In this document: positions 31,243 through 43,503 of the stretch, in pieces
How the letters are laid out: each line of letters opens with the position of its first letter
Numbering within the stretch: position 1 is the first letter of the stretch
Source of the DNA: Gymnopilus junonius
Lineage: Eukaryota > Basidiomycota > Agaricomycetes > Agaricales > Galerinaceae
Direction of reading: 5' to 3'
Assembly: GCA_015501075.1 (NCBI GenBank)
Contig: JADNYJ010000262.1
Location: 1 to 46,534, forward strand
Length of the DNA: 46,534 nt
Notes under the pieces: model-generated
Databases searched by the model: none
The model's input: the letters and a program-made list of their open reading frames with translations, nothing else
Told to the model about the DNA's origin: nothing
Position numbers and translations under genes: made by a program

Positions 31243-32895
31243 ATGGGGCCCTCTTATCAACAACTTCCCACCGACATCAACGAACCCACAGACCTCTATA
31301 ACTCATTCCACATAGCTAACGAGCGTGGTGACGATATTCTTGACGGACAGCCTTCGAAAGAGACGCGTCGGGCAAGGCGATCAAAATTCAGACATCTCAG
31401 TGGTTTTGTCCTGTTCTGCATGGCGTACTTCGTGTTCAGGGGTGTCCTTAGCACCCATGGTTTCGCTGGACTCAGGACGAAGTGCGGAAAGCTTATAGGT
31501 CGTCCTAGTGTTACTACTATGCAGCACGGGATGCACAGGAACATCTCGACAACGAAGGCAGCCAACCTTCCGACGCATTACACACTTCCTTCTGGTGATA
31601 AGATACCTGCTGTCGCTCTGGGTGCGCCATTTACAGTTTGGTTCTACCGTTTCTCTTACACTGTATTCATAGGTGTTTGGCGTGCTGACCCAGGAGAAGT
31701 AGGGGAAGCAGTTAAGACTGCTCTCAAAGTGGGTTACAGACACATTGATGGCGCGTGGATATACGGCGTATGTCAAGGGCACAGCCTTATCATCAATTCG
31801 TAGAGCATGTTCTCACCAATTCTTTTTCTTAGAACGAAGCTGAAGTTGGGCAAGCTATCAAAGAAAGTAGAATTCCTAGGGAAGACCTATGGCTCACATC
31901 TAAATTATGGAACGCTTTCCACGCTCCTGAAGACGTCGAACCCGCTCTTGATAAATCCCTTGCGAGGCTTGGCACAGATTATCTTGACCTATACCTCATA
32001 CATTGGTTGGTGCTTTCCTTCTGATGCGAATTTGTAAATATACCGACTCGCCTTGTAGGCCGGTCGCGTTCAAGAAGGGCGCCAACACGGAAGTTGATCA
32101 TGAACTCACCGAAAACCCTTACCCAACCTGGCAAAAGCTTGAAGAACTGGTCGAGAAAGGAAAAGTCAAGAATATTGGAGTCAGCAAGTACGCAGTTTAC
32201 TCTGTCGCTATTTGTATATTCAATCTCTATCTTGTCAGCTTCAATATTCGGCGTCTCCAAAATCTAACTGCCAATAACCTGAAGATCAAACCAGCTGTTA
32301 ATCAGGTTGAACTGAGCTACTGGAACCCGCAGTCGGAACTACTAAAGGTTTGGCAATGACAATGCTGCTACATATATTATTATGTTGATGAATATTAATT
32401 AGTGGTCAAAAGAAAACGGGTTGCTTCTTGAAGCTTATTCCCCACTTGGAAGTGCTGAAAAGGTCAAAGAAAGCCTTGAAGTCCCTGAGGTTGGTAAATT
32501 GGGAAATTAACTACTCAAAGTTCACTGAATTATACCTTCACAGGTTAAACAAATCGCGAAAGATCTTGGTCTTACACCAGCCCAAGTTTACATTTCCTGG
32601 CATGTCCAACGCGGTGTACGTGTTCTTATCATCGGCCGGCCCTTTTCTCAAAGAAGCTCATGGCAATCTTTAGACTGTTGCGCTTCCGAAGAGTGTTCAT
32701 TCCGCTCGGGTCGTGGAGAACTTTAAAGGTAAAGTTTATCTGTCCTATTTTGTCATTCCTGAAGTCTCAAAGAATTGTCCAGTCGTCGCTTTGCCCGAGG
32801 ATGCGCTTGAGCGCCTAGAAAGAGTTGCTGCTAGCCACAAGCCTGTCAGGACTGTCGATCCTAGTAAGAGGTGGGGGGTTGACATTTGGAACTGA
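31243..32895 (+). CDS. aldo-keto reductase with N-terminal membrane anchor
   Basis: NADPH-dependent reductase of the AKR superfamily. Nine exons: 31243-31621, 31673-31767, 31833-32005, 32059-32187, 32239-32347, 32403-32489, 32544-32615, 32674-32728, 32783-32895; 403 residues, in frame. The catalytic tetrad is complete: Asp and Tyr in [18 protein letters not shown], Lys in LTSKLWNAF, His in [10 protein letters not shown]. Other family blocks are [61 protein letters not shown] and [15 protein letters not shown]. Unusual is a ~100-residue N-terminal extension with a basic patch ([10 protein letters not shown]) and one hydrophobic stretch, [14 protein letters not shown], suggesting a type II signal anchor ahead of the barrel. 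Family members are normally ~300-residue soluble proteins. Substrate unknown. Confidence 0.92.
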
Positions 32896-35800
32896 AGAAT
32901 TCAGAGGGCGTTAACGTCAGATGGCAAGTTCATAATTATCCTGCCATACGTTGCTGCCCTGTCTTATCAGTCAAGAGATATAAATATTTCAAGTCCTTTA
33001 CTGTCGCAAGTCTGAGTCGATCTATCCCACTGCTTATCTGTTGGTCCATATGTCGAGCACGTTTGATACTTGGAGAAACTACGTGACCGGTAATTTCATG
33101 ACTTAATATCAAGTAACGAACTTCTTCATTGTCTCCATCTTGCTTTTAAAGGTCCCTATCTCTGACCTTGTCTCGAGGTGCTCCGAATTTAATTGCTGGC
33201 TGCGACATCGACGGCGCTTGACATCTAGCATCGGCAGCTTTAGCCAGTTCGAGCAAGATTATTCAACGATTGTTGCAATCGTGCATGGGCACCTCCTTCG
33301 GCAATATTTCGCAGTTTTCAAAGATTTCTACATTCCTAATGAGATGAATCTCCCAATATTCCATTGTATTGGGTGAGATAAGCCTGACATACACCCACTC
33401 TCGAAGGTTTTATACCTACCCCGGTCCGTTTTGCGTATTGGATATCGTTTCCTGGCTATTCGGCATCCTTGCTTCCGAGTCCTTGTGGCATAATTACGCG
33501 GATGATAGTTCTAGTGAGATTGTCATTCTTGGACTGTTTGGAGGTTGAACATTAACAACGTTAACTCCCTTGAAATAATCTGCAGAGAAGCAAAGTAGTT
33601 TTAGTCTAGCTATAGTTGAGCCTGCCAAGGCAACTCTAAGGATTTTTTGGTGATGCATCTGAGATGGTATTGAAGGCACGTCAGCGAGACAGCCTCATTT
33701 TAAGCTATCTAAGCGAAGGCCTCCCGTGTCGTAGGAATAGGTAATTCCTCCGGAAAATTGGAGTCTCAACGTCTTTTTAATGTTGGCAAATTGCTATACT
33801 TGCGCTATATGTATTTTTGCTTACTATCTCATTAGAGAAGCGGATTAAGTTTTCCGCAAAACAAGGAATTTACGCATGTAATCCTTTTCAGATAACGGAC
33901 CTTGTGGGTTCCAAACACAGCGACTGGTGCAGAACCTCCATGTCAATGCTTCCACAAGCATCGTCAAATGACAAATCAAGGATTTGAACCATGCTTTTGG
34001 TCTCGTCTTCAATAAAGCAGAGCTCGAATTTGAACTCTTGCCATCTGACCGTCGACGGGCTTAATGCCGAATATGACTCTCCTTGAGCTGTCTTGGAGCT
34101 TTTTTATGTAAAGGTTATTCGTTGATAGTTGACCCGGGCATAAAATTACGATGGGCAGGAATTTCAATGCCGTATTTCGACACTTCAAGGAAGTTTACAT
34201 GAGGACGATTAGCCGGGCACCGTGTCCAGCCGTGTTCCTTGCAAATTAGCGATCAACATCAGACGGTGCCATCGTGCTTCTTCAGGGATGCCGATTGCCA
34301 AATTTGGTAATGCTTTAGCAAAGTGTGTGGCGGCATGGCATTGATTTGGCGATCCCTGAACGCCGGTCGCTCATTTATAGGGCCTTCCCAGCAACCATTA
34401 CGTATAGTACTGTACCTCAAAAAATGACATACAAAGTCGTACCTGTATTTAAACCTCAATTCCTGACATGCTAATATTATTACTACATATTTACTATTGT
34501 CGCTGAACTATGCATGTGGCACCGGATGTCCGGCAACGTAAGTTCAAAGGAAGTCTGACTTCAAGTTCACTCATAAATGCAGTGATATTTAACGATTGTA
34601 GAAACTGATGTGTACTGGATGCACTTTTATGTTTGTTCCCGCTCATAATCAGATGCTCAATGATGCTACATAGATTGAGGCGCTGAATCAGGCCACGAAG
34701 GCATGCTGACAGGCAGAAATAAGTAATCCAATTTCGAGTGGCTCAGAAATTCGAGCCTGGAATCTGGACATTTTAAAGCGTCCTTAATATAACATGCTCT
34801 GACATATAGATAAGACGGCGATTGCAGTCGGTAGTTAGATGTAGACACAGTTTACTTTATTACAGCCGTTATCAGACTCGTGCCTAGCTCTAAGCGTTAG
34901 CTAGAAACATTTCTGGCTGACTGATGGACCCTCATGTCGATAAGCATTTCACCTGCTCGAGACTGTAATAAAGATTGGAGGTCTCTTGCGATGAGAACAA
35001 CGTCATGGAGTGATTTGGAAGAGGTCATCGCTTCATGTTTGCGCCAACGGAGAATTGTGACTTGAGGCCAAACAGCTATTTCTTTGATATCAGCCCTGGT
35101 CGTGTTTCGTCATAGGAAGCAACGGGAAGTACACGCTAACATTATTCAGGACAGTCCACATGCAACTTGGTGCAGAGAAAGGAGTAGGTTGTGCACAACA
35201 AAGAAGTACGACTGACAAGGGCGCGATTCGGTGAGAATACAAATCCGATATGTGCCAGATGCCGCCACTGCTCAAGACCGACCTTCGGGTGCTTTTGATA
35301 ATTATCGCAGAGAGTGTTCTCAAGGAGGATCAGTTACGTATTCCTAGCTCTAGGTATGCAAATAGAAGAGGGTCAGTTCAGTTTCCCCGCCTAGATGCAA
35401 GGTCAAAAATGTCAAAACTGCAAATCACACGAACCCAGCCAATGAAGCCCAGCAGTGTCAGCTAAGCTTGTCCGAGAAGCAGCCCAAACCTCCAAACCAT
35501 TGCTCAATCTGCTGCCAACTACTCATGCCGGCTTCAAGGCTTCTGATGCTTCCATTGACAAGACACGATAGCGCGCATCGAATGCCTGCCTAGCTCGGTA
35601 CCTCCGACACAGCTGGCCGATGGTGAGAGATCGAAGGCAAGAGCCCCGAGCACTAAGCGTTACCTCCGATGATGGACGGGTGCCCACCAAAGATACAATG
35701 GAATCGGGGTTCGTTGTTCGAGGGATATGCGGCACTTTGCAGAACGATGCATGGGCTTATACCACGGCTTCGGATAATTGAGTGGTGGAAAGGCGTCTGA

Positions 35801-38494
35801 AACCGGGCTTCGAAACAGTCAATTAAGTGGCGGATGAATGATCTCGAGAACCAAGGTCGACAGTTACGAACAGGGACCAAGCATAAATTAGAGCGTTTTG
35901 CAGTACTTGATTTCCGGAGAGTTATGTTGCCAAAACCATTAGGCGTGATTCCATGAGTCCTATGAATGGAATATTATGACGAAAGACCCCGGAATGCGGT
36001 TCACCACCATTTTTTACTCAGAGAGGGGTTGCACCAGACTCAGGGGAACAAGAAGCCAAATACGCAGAGAATTCGGAAGCACGTTGATGGTGTCTAGTCC
36101 TTTGAGAAAGCAGATAGACATAATTAGAAACGGAGGACCCAGGGCCTTCGTTCACAGTGATAGCTAGGAAAAATAGAACGAGGTACGATTGGCGGGATGC
36201 CAAGCGATTCCCTCGTTCGCATGGAGAGGCGCGATCAGTTCGCGTCATGGGTACGAGTTGTATTCCGAGCGTAAGACAGCATTCTGGTCGACGGAAGAAG
36301 TTTAACGTAAATAGATTCAAAGGCAAGTGATGCTGAAAGCTAAGTTTGCATTCAGGGAACGCGGAGTCAAAAAATGGCGCTCTCTGAGCATACACACCAG
36401 ATAATTCCTTGGGATTCTGCATCTGTAAGACTTGTTAGAGTTGGATATTCTCAAGGACTATTTCGTGGAAGTTAAATAATGAGAGGGAAATAGCGTGGAC
36501 GGAAGGACCATGCTCTGTTTCTGAACGGATTGGGTATAGAATGTGATGACCTTCATATTTTCCTTTCAATGGTGTAAGGAGACCTGGGAAAAGAACAAGG
36601 AAGAAATCACAACGTTGCGCAAAGCGGACACATACCTCTAATTATCCGCAGCTGTCTTTAGGCGAGCTATTTTTTGACAACCGTAAAGGAATATACAGTC
36701 CTGAAACTGTAACGATCGTTGTTGCGCGATATCGGCTACAGTCATTGGTCCAAATGCACACGACCTCGTCAATGCTAAAAGTCGTGCAAATAACAAAGCT
36801 ACCCGTTCCCGAGTGCCTTTGAAAAATAATATCAGTAGCTGTGAAGGGGCGCCAGGCACGGTCAAGAAACTCTAACCGTACCCGAAATTGCTTGCCGGTT
36901 ACGACATCGGGCACCCGGTATTGAATGAGCACCTTGAATTCTATTCCATAATGATTTCACTTGGTCGGACTGTGGGTTTTTTCTGCCTGGTGAGGATAAC
37001 GGCGAAATTGATACGTGTCTTCTCGTTCTAGCAGCTGCGCTTTTTGGTTGCAAAAGGCGTGTCGGTCGTTCTTCAGCGTAAATATGGATCGTTTCTATGA
37101 GGTTCGATCGATGTCGCGGAACAACTCGTCATGCATGCATTCTTTCTGACTAGTCGGCGGTCTCAAGAAGGTGCTCGTGGAGGTATGAGAGGGCAGCGCC
37201 GCTTAGAAACTTGCAGTGGTTGATCCCAGAAGAGCAGGACCCTGGCAGTGCGAATCTAAGAGTCTAAAACAGAGCTTGAGATAGAGATTTATTGCAAGAC
37301 CCATAGGGCATCTTACTTGCAACTGACTGAAGACATTTCTGCCTTCGTGAGAGGTGGTATTATTCTTGGATACGCTTTCTCACATGTGTGACATAAGAGC
37401 ATGGGGTATGTACCAGATAACGCGGGCTGTTGATAGAAATACCAAGCATTGAACTGAATTGAGGGAAAGAAATCAGGACGTAAGTAGAATCAATATTTGA
37501 TGAAAAAAAAAATCCTTCTTGACCTGGCTGGCATGTAGTTTTATCAATACAGCAGGCCGGACATAGCCAATCCTCTGAGAGGCCGGGATATGAAGCAGTA
37601 AGCCGGTTGTGATTAGAATCTTCGTAAAGTAGTAGACCAGCAATGCTTGCATACATGGCTTAACACCAGGTATATTGAAACATGCTGGTAACTAGTAATT
37701 CGGGATAGAAAGACGCCATCGGTAATGCAAGAAACAAACATCATGGCCAATATGCTTGCAGTGAAAAGGCCGGAACATTCGAGTCAATTCGTACCGAAAG
37801 CGCCGAGTAGGGGTGCTCATATTCTGCCTCTTGATTTGGTTGAGTGAGACCATTTGCGGAGGTCATGAGGATAATGACATGAATAATAACGACAAAAGTT
37901 CCTCGAAATAGACTGCCAACAGATGACTTGCGTTCACGGATACAAAGACTGCAATGAAGAGCAGATTCCATTTTTGTCAAGTGAGATACATCTTGGAGAC
38001 AAACGATTCGCATGGAGAGCCAAGAAACGACTTGGATAGATCTGGAAATAGAGGCCGCATGGATAACTGGGTCGTGTCATCGGCTCGGAGAGTAGTCGGA
38101 GAGGATGTTAATTACAATTTGAAGAGTTCTTTGCGAGCCGGTGAGCGTGATAAAAAAGCAGAAGATGTGGGATCGGGGTACTAAAGACTGTGTCGATCTT
38201 TTCCGGACGAGAGAAATTGAAAAGAGATGGACTGAAAGGTTGGTTTGGGAAGAGCTATTCGATCTCGAAGCGGGCAAAAGCTCGGAGGATGGATCGAGAT
38301 TCGCCGAGAATAGAAATAGACGTTTGCTATGAGAATTCCCACGGGTAGTACGCGACATTGGCTACTGACGCGGCCTTTCTCAACTCTGGCTCATACTCCA
38401 ATCTCTGCGTTATATACTCTGACTTGCAACCTTCCTCGGTCTCTTTTTGCCCTCAAACGCACCTTTCTTCCTTGCATACTACTATTTTTTAGAT
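32896..38494. other. gene-poor region, no confident gene
   Basis: 5.6 kb with no recognised gene. Coding-like islands on the minus strand: 33880-34330 (fragments IAIGIPEEARWHRLMLIANL, KYGIEIPAHRNFMPGS and ELCFIEDETKSMVQILDLSF, in different frames), 36640-36950 (RVPDVVTGKQFRVRLEFLDR) and 37150-38013. The last holds a hydrophobic segment FVVIIHVIILMTSANG, then IAGLLLYEDSNHNRLTASYP, then a Cys-containing segment. None can be joined into one frame with confidence. They may be decayed genes or ones broken by length errors. Confidence 0.4.
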
Positions 38495-39936
38495 ATGCCG
38501 GCCATGGTGTCCTCGATGTCCCAACAACCTACACAGCAGGCGTTCAACCCCTACACAGAAAATGGCGGCACAATCTTGGCCATCGCGGGTGCAGACTTCA
38601 GTGTCATTGCTGGTGACACCCGACAAAGCGAAGGCTACAGCATACAGACTCGATATGCACCCAAAGTCTTCAAGTTGTGAGTTTGGAACCCAGTCGCGGT
38701 CGACTTGTCTTGTCCTGCTCACACTTTTCACCAATGCTTTAAACAGGACAGATAAGGCGGTATTGGCTGTAAATGGATTCGCTGCAGACGGCAATATGTT
38801 CGTGAAGAAAGTAAGACAGCGTTTGGAGGTGTGTACATGGCTCAGCGTCTAATTATCATGAACAAGTTGTTCTGATCAGAATTCATCTTTTTACCATAGT
38901 GGTATCGGCATGCCCATGCAAAGGACATGCCGATTCGTGCTATTGCACGCCTTATTCAAACGATGCTGTACGCCCGTCGTTTCTTCCCGTATTATGTTTA
39001 CAATATTCTTGGGGGCATCGAAGAAGATGGTAAGTTCGGCCCCATGTCTTGCGACAAAGCGACACAGATGGCCACATCCTTGCGTATTTGATTAATTCAC
39101 GTCATATGTGCCTGTCATCTGCTATGCTGCCGCTTAACACTCAGGAAACTGACCTACTGCCTTTTCTTTATTCCATTAGGAACGGCGCGGTCCTTTGACC
39201 CAGTAGGGTCTTACGAACGCGAGGCGTGTCGCGCTGCTGGTGCGGCACAGGCATTGGTGCAACCCTTCTTAGACAATCAGGTCAGTACACTCCTGGCGAA
39301 CGAGAACGAACCGGACGTGGTACACAAACCATCAGTTCCCGTGCCCACTATCTTGTCAGGCCCGCCTCCGATCCTTTCCCGATTTCGTACCGCGTCCGGT
39401 CTTCCTTATTCATGTCCATCACCTCTTGTGTCTCCCGTTGTAGTCCTGACGCGGTTCTTTCTTTGATAGATCTACTTTAAGAACCAAACCCCCGCTCCGG
39501 GTTCATCGTTCCTAAACATCTGCCGTTGACCTCCGTTCTCCCCCTCGTGATCGACTCTTTCACAAGTGCGACAGAAAGACATATCGAGGTTCGTTCTCTT
39601 CTCCATATATTTATTTCTTCCGCTAGTCATCATTATTTTCCTCACGAGACTCTTTGTCCTTACGATATTCTTTATTTTTCTTCTTCCCCTCATATCGCGT
39701 GCCCTCTTCCTCGTGGCTTATTGCGATACCTACCGCCTTCACGCACTCCTAAACTTTCTTTTCGATGGCATTCGATCCGCAATTCCATGTACTAATTTGT
39801 CGATTCAAACCAGGTCGGTGACGGCTTGGAGATCTACGTTGTATTGGCGAAGAATAGCACCGCTCTCCAGAGTCTCCAAAGTCTTCGGGGCGCTCAAGAG
39901 GTGACCACCACGGCTGATGGGAGAGAGTGTTTGTGA
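38495..39936 (+). CDS. PRE7: 20S proteasome subunit beta-6 (PRE7/PSMB1-type)
   Basis: Non-catalytic beta subunit of the 20S proteasome core (cytosol and nucleus). Exons: 38495-38676, 38747-38828, 38900-39029, 39180-39280, 39470-39588, 39814-39936; about 245 residues. Family blocks: [106 protein letters not shown], then [20 protein letters not shown]. As expected for beta-6, no N-terminal catalytic Thr motif is present. Two oddities: near 39180 the usual GAVYSFDPVG is shortened, and at the GGG run 39499-39501 one base is missing between KNQTPAPG and [11 protein letters not shown]. Introns 3-5 are long for this window (150-225 nt). Confidence 0.93.
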
Positions 39937-40719
39937 TCAGACGGGACTTGAAGAAGGATTAAGTGGACTCGTTGTCGTCGCATATGCATTCCTGTACATC
40001 ATTTGGCTTCCTCCTGTCATGCTTCTCGTGGCCCTACGGAAACAGAGACGATTTGGACAGCTTGAACACGTAAACTCTGGCTCCTCCAAATCTCGCAAAC
40101 GATTTTATCTGAAGATCTTGGTGCTTTTTCGCTCTCGCCTCAACTCTCAATCATAGATGTGCATTCGACTCGCACCAGCGGCCTGTGTATAACAGCAACG
40201 TTGACGGACTCGCGTACAACTGGGCGTATTTTTTTCCAGTCCTGTATTCTATGTAGCACTTTTAGACAGTATTCTATTTGCTTAGTTTTGTGCGAATTTA
40301 TCTATGACTGCTTACATCAGCTGGTTGTCGCTAGGGTCGGGGATAATTGAATGATCGCCAAACAACGGGCGAGCTTGCGGACAGCAGCGACCAGCGACCT
40401 CCTTTCTCCCGCCGTTTCTTTGTTGTTCTTTCTCTCTCGCTGTGAATCGCTCGACGCGGTGTAATCCAGCTCACTGACACTGCAAAAATAGCTGCTACCG
40501 CAGCAGTGTGCAAGACAAGGGAAGAAAGCCAAACAAAGCCAAATCGCCCACTCCACTCGTTGCTTTCACTCGTTCATTATTGTCCACTCCTCCCATTCTC
40601 CTCCACCACCGCCTTTTCCCTCCAGACCGCCCTAGAAAATCCCTTTTATTCTTATTTCTCAAAATCCCGGGCTCTCTGATACAATTCCTTCGTCCGCAAG
40701 ACACCCGCAGCTACAGTCC
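39937..40719. other. intergenic between PRE7 and ROT1
   Basis: 783 bp with same-strand genes either side. It holds the PRE7 3' UTR and ROT1 promoter and is pyrimidine-rich just upstream of ROT1 (40560-40720), as is common for fungal promoters. ORFs here (39917-40156, 40508-40882) look like chance overlaps. Confidence 0.5.
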
Positions 40720-41667
40720 ATGCTGCTCACGTCAATTCTCACTGTCGTCCTTGCGTCGCTGGCGCGCACAACGTTTGCCCAGGACCAGTTCGGGCCTATC
40801 GTTTACGACAGCATACACAACGCCACTTCCATCTATGGTACCTGGAGCTCAGGAGGCAAGGCCGTCCTTACTGGTCCGGTGAGTGTGGCTGAGTGTTGTA
40901 TTTGGGATGTTCGACATGTTTGAGTCTGAACCTCCTTTTCTTCTGTTCCATTCCAGGGCTTTGCGGATCCGGCCAATATGACGTTTACTTACCCGAAGAC
41001 GACTGGTATCTCATATTCCTTGTGCGTTGTGGTGCTTTTGCCGTGTTTGATGGAGCGTGCGACTGACGTCCTTTTGGCACAGCACGGAAGATGGGTTCTA
41101 CGAGATCTCAAGATATCGCTTCAATAGCAATGGTATGTTCCATGGTTAGGCTTCTGCTATGTAAGATGTCTGATTTTCTTTTTTCTTTTGCCGGTATCTG
41201 CAGGCTCGGAACCAACGTGTATCACTGGGGTGATAGTGTGGGTCCATGGAACCTACACATTAAACGCCAATGGATCAATATCTATGACACCCCTCGGCGA
41301 TGGATTCCAGCAAGTTCAAGACCCTTGCGCAGCTGTTTCGAACTTTATCCAACTGTACAACCAGACGGAATACTACAAGGGTTGGAGAATATTCCATGAT
41401 CCAAACCAGGGATACAAGCTTCACATGTTTGCGTTCGATGGCTCACCTCTAGCACCCCAGTTCCAGGTTTCGACAACACCCAACATGCTACCGACGAAAC
41501 AACTACGGAATGTGCCTCCAGCAACAAATTCCCGACGGTCTCTCGATGTCGAAGAGCGATCAGTTTCAGGTGCACAGGATGTACTTGGGCCTCATTGGCT
41601 GACAGGTGTCATGGTAGTAGCCGGTGGATTGGCGTTGTTAATGTCGAGCACGGCGATGCTGCTATAG
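40720..41667 (+). CDS. ROT1: ROT1-like ER chaperone
   Basis: Fungal ER membrane protein needed for protein folding, N-glycosylation and cell-wall integrity. Exons: 40720-40878, 40957-41021, 41083-41132, 41204-41667; 245 residues, in frame. A signal peptide is visible (MLLTSILTVVLASLARTTFA). The Rot1 core follows: YGTWSSGGKAVLTGPGFADP, GISYSFTEDGFYEISRYRF, SEPTCITGVIVWVHGTYTL, NGSISMTPLGDGFQQVQDPC, NQTEYYKGWRIF, FAFDGSPLAPQF and PNMLPTKQLR. The C-terminal segment is a transmembrane anchor (WLTGVMVVAGGLALLM). Several N-x-S/T sites (NATS, NMTF, NGSI, NQTE) fit a luminal domain. All family landmarks are present in the usual order and length. Confidence 0.95.
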
Positions 41668-42730
41668 GCATCGTGCTCTACTACGCCTCCTCATTCAATC
41701 CCCTTCATGAACACGTCCACTGCTTTACCACTCACGCAAGGAATACCATATCATCGTCATCAACCACCATAGTACACGCAAGTCCTTTGTATTCTTACCC
41801 GCTCTCGCACCTTCCCACTTTCCCCGCATCACGGTCATGCTTCCTCCCTCTTTCCACGCGGACAACCCATCACATACGTCATTAAGCCTTTTCGCCACAT
41901 AGCAGACTCTGGACCATACTTTCTTATTCTGAGACACAACTTCGTTTCTCTACGCGTTCACTTGCCATGAACCCAACTTGTTGCTGCATTTTACCGGCCT
42001 TGTCTCCTCGTATGTACTCTTTTTCCTTGTACGTACGGGTTTGAAGGCACAGAACACTTTTCATATCCTTGCGTATAGTACTTGCACACGACAAAAAGAT
42101 ACCCCTTTGCATTCAACTTCCTATTTTCCCACTTGCGCGGCGCGTTGTCGTGTTCTTTGCAGAGGTTTGGAAGATGCAGCTTCAGTTCACATTCGTTTGT
42201 TCAGGATTCTGACGCCTTTCTTGACCATTTTTATTAACTTTTCTTGATTCATCTTCCTTTTACAGTCCCAAGTCGCTACCCTTTTATCCTTCGTTGTATG
42301 TTACCTCTCCCATTTAATTAGCCCGTAGAACGGTATCATACAACAACGATTCATGACCAACGATGTAACCAGTCGAAATACCCGGTACGAAAAAGGTCAT
42401 CAACCCTGGACCCTCTGAGCTCGAACGTGGAAAAAACGTAACGTCACAAGTTGATGATTGTGACACAGACAGGACTGTGACAGAAAACTTTCGCGTTTCT
42501 CACCACACATCTTGCTCTCCACCATCGACGTCCGTAAAGAAAGCATCAACTTTCATGACTATTGTCATCCTTTATCTGCTTGAATGAGCCCGTTAAACTG
42601 TTGTTGTATCCCTCTTTCTATGTTTTTCTCAGCACTTTACCGACGAAGTTTCGATGTTTTTTTTTGTTGTTACAAAGGAGATGGTGAGTAGCTGTGTTCT
42701 TATTTGTCTCTGACTTTCGCTGTTGTATAT

Positions 42731-42823
42731 GATGAAGCCATTCCGGATGTAAAGCAGTCCAAAGGACGCAAAATCCGAGAGCGCATACAACCGTGTGGAT
42801 TTTTCCGTTGCCTTCCTTCTGAT
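42731..42823 (+). repeat. dispersed direct repeat, copy 1
   Basis: Shares GATGAA..CC..TT.CGGATGT and then ATCCGAGAGCGCA with GTGGAT..TTCCGTTGCCTTCC with the copy at 43409-43503, about 680 bp downstream. Confidence 0.7.
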
Positions 42824-43408
42824 CACAACGCGCAAGCTCGTGCTTTGCCTCGAGGATTTCTTCATTTGACTTTGCCTTCAATCAATCTGAAGCTGACTTA
42901 TGATCCTTTTATAGACTTGGCACGACTGACTTCAGTTGTCTGTCTGGAAATCGCGTTCAGTGGACGTGAATGTGTCTCGTGAGCTTCTGCTCTTGAGAAT
43001 GCGCGTCGTTGATCCCCAGGAACCTCCAATCCATGTCAACTCCTCAAATTCGCGCGCATGGCTCTTCATGTCTTTACAAAACGCATGGTACAGAGATTGT
43101 CCGTTATCGCGGCAAAATGAACTGTCTATCTGGTTACCCCGTCGTCATCTGCCCGCCCCCACCCGTCAAGTAAGTGTTCGATCGTCCTTCTCTATCCATC
43201 TGTCTTTTTTCCTTTCGATCATTTGAATATATGTACCCCATATCAGGGCCGAGCACTCTTTATCCTTTTGTCCGTGTCTATTCATTCAGATTCAGTGATA
43301 TGCTTTATATGTCAAATTTAACTTTCCCCGTATTCATCCCCTCTTCTCTTATTCAAATGTTCCTTAACGGCCTTGTAGTCTTCTTCTTATCTTCTGCCTT
43401 CTATACTT

Positions 43409-43503
43409 GATGAAAACCGTTACGGATGTTCGAGTACAACGTACTCATTAATCCGAGAGCGCAAAACAATGCATGTGGATGCTTCCGTTGCCTTCCTTCT
43501 GAT
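43409..43503 (+). repeat. dispersed direct repeat, copy 2
   Basis: Second copy of the segment at 42731-42823. The strongest identity is in the last ~50 bp (ATCCGAGAGCGCA to CCTTCCTTCTGAT). Confidence 0.7.

Noticed and set aside
39917..40156. 79-codon ORF overlapping the PRE7 stop with a hydrophobic stretch
   Set aside because: It overlaps the real last exon of PRE7 in another frame and has no family similarity.
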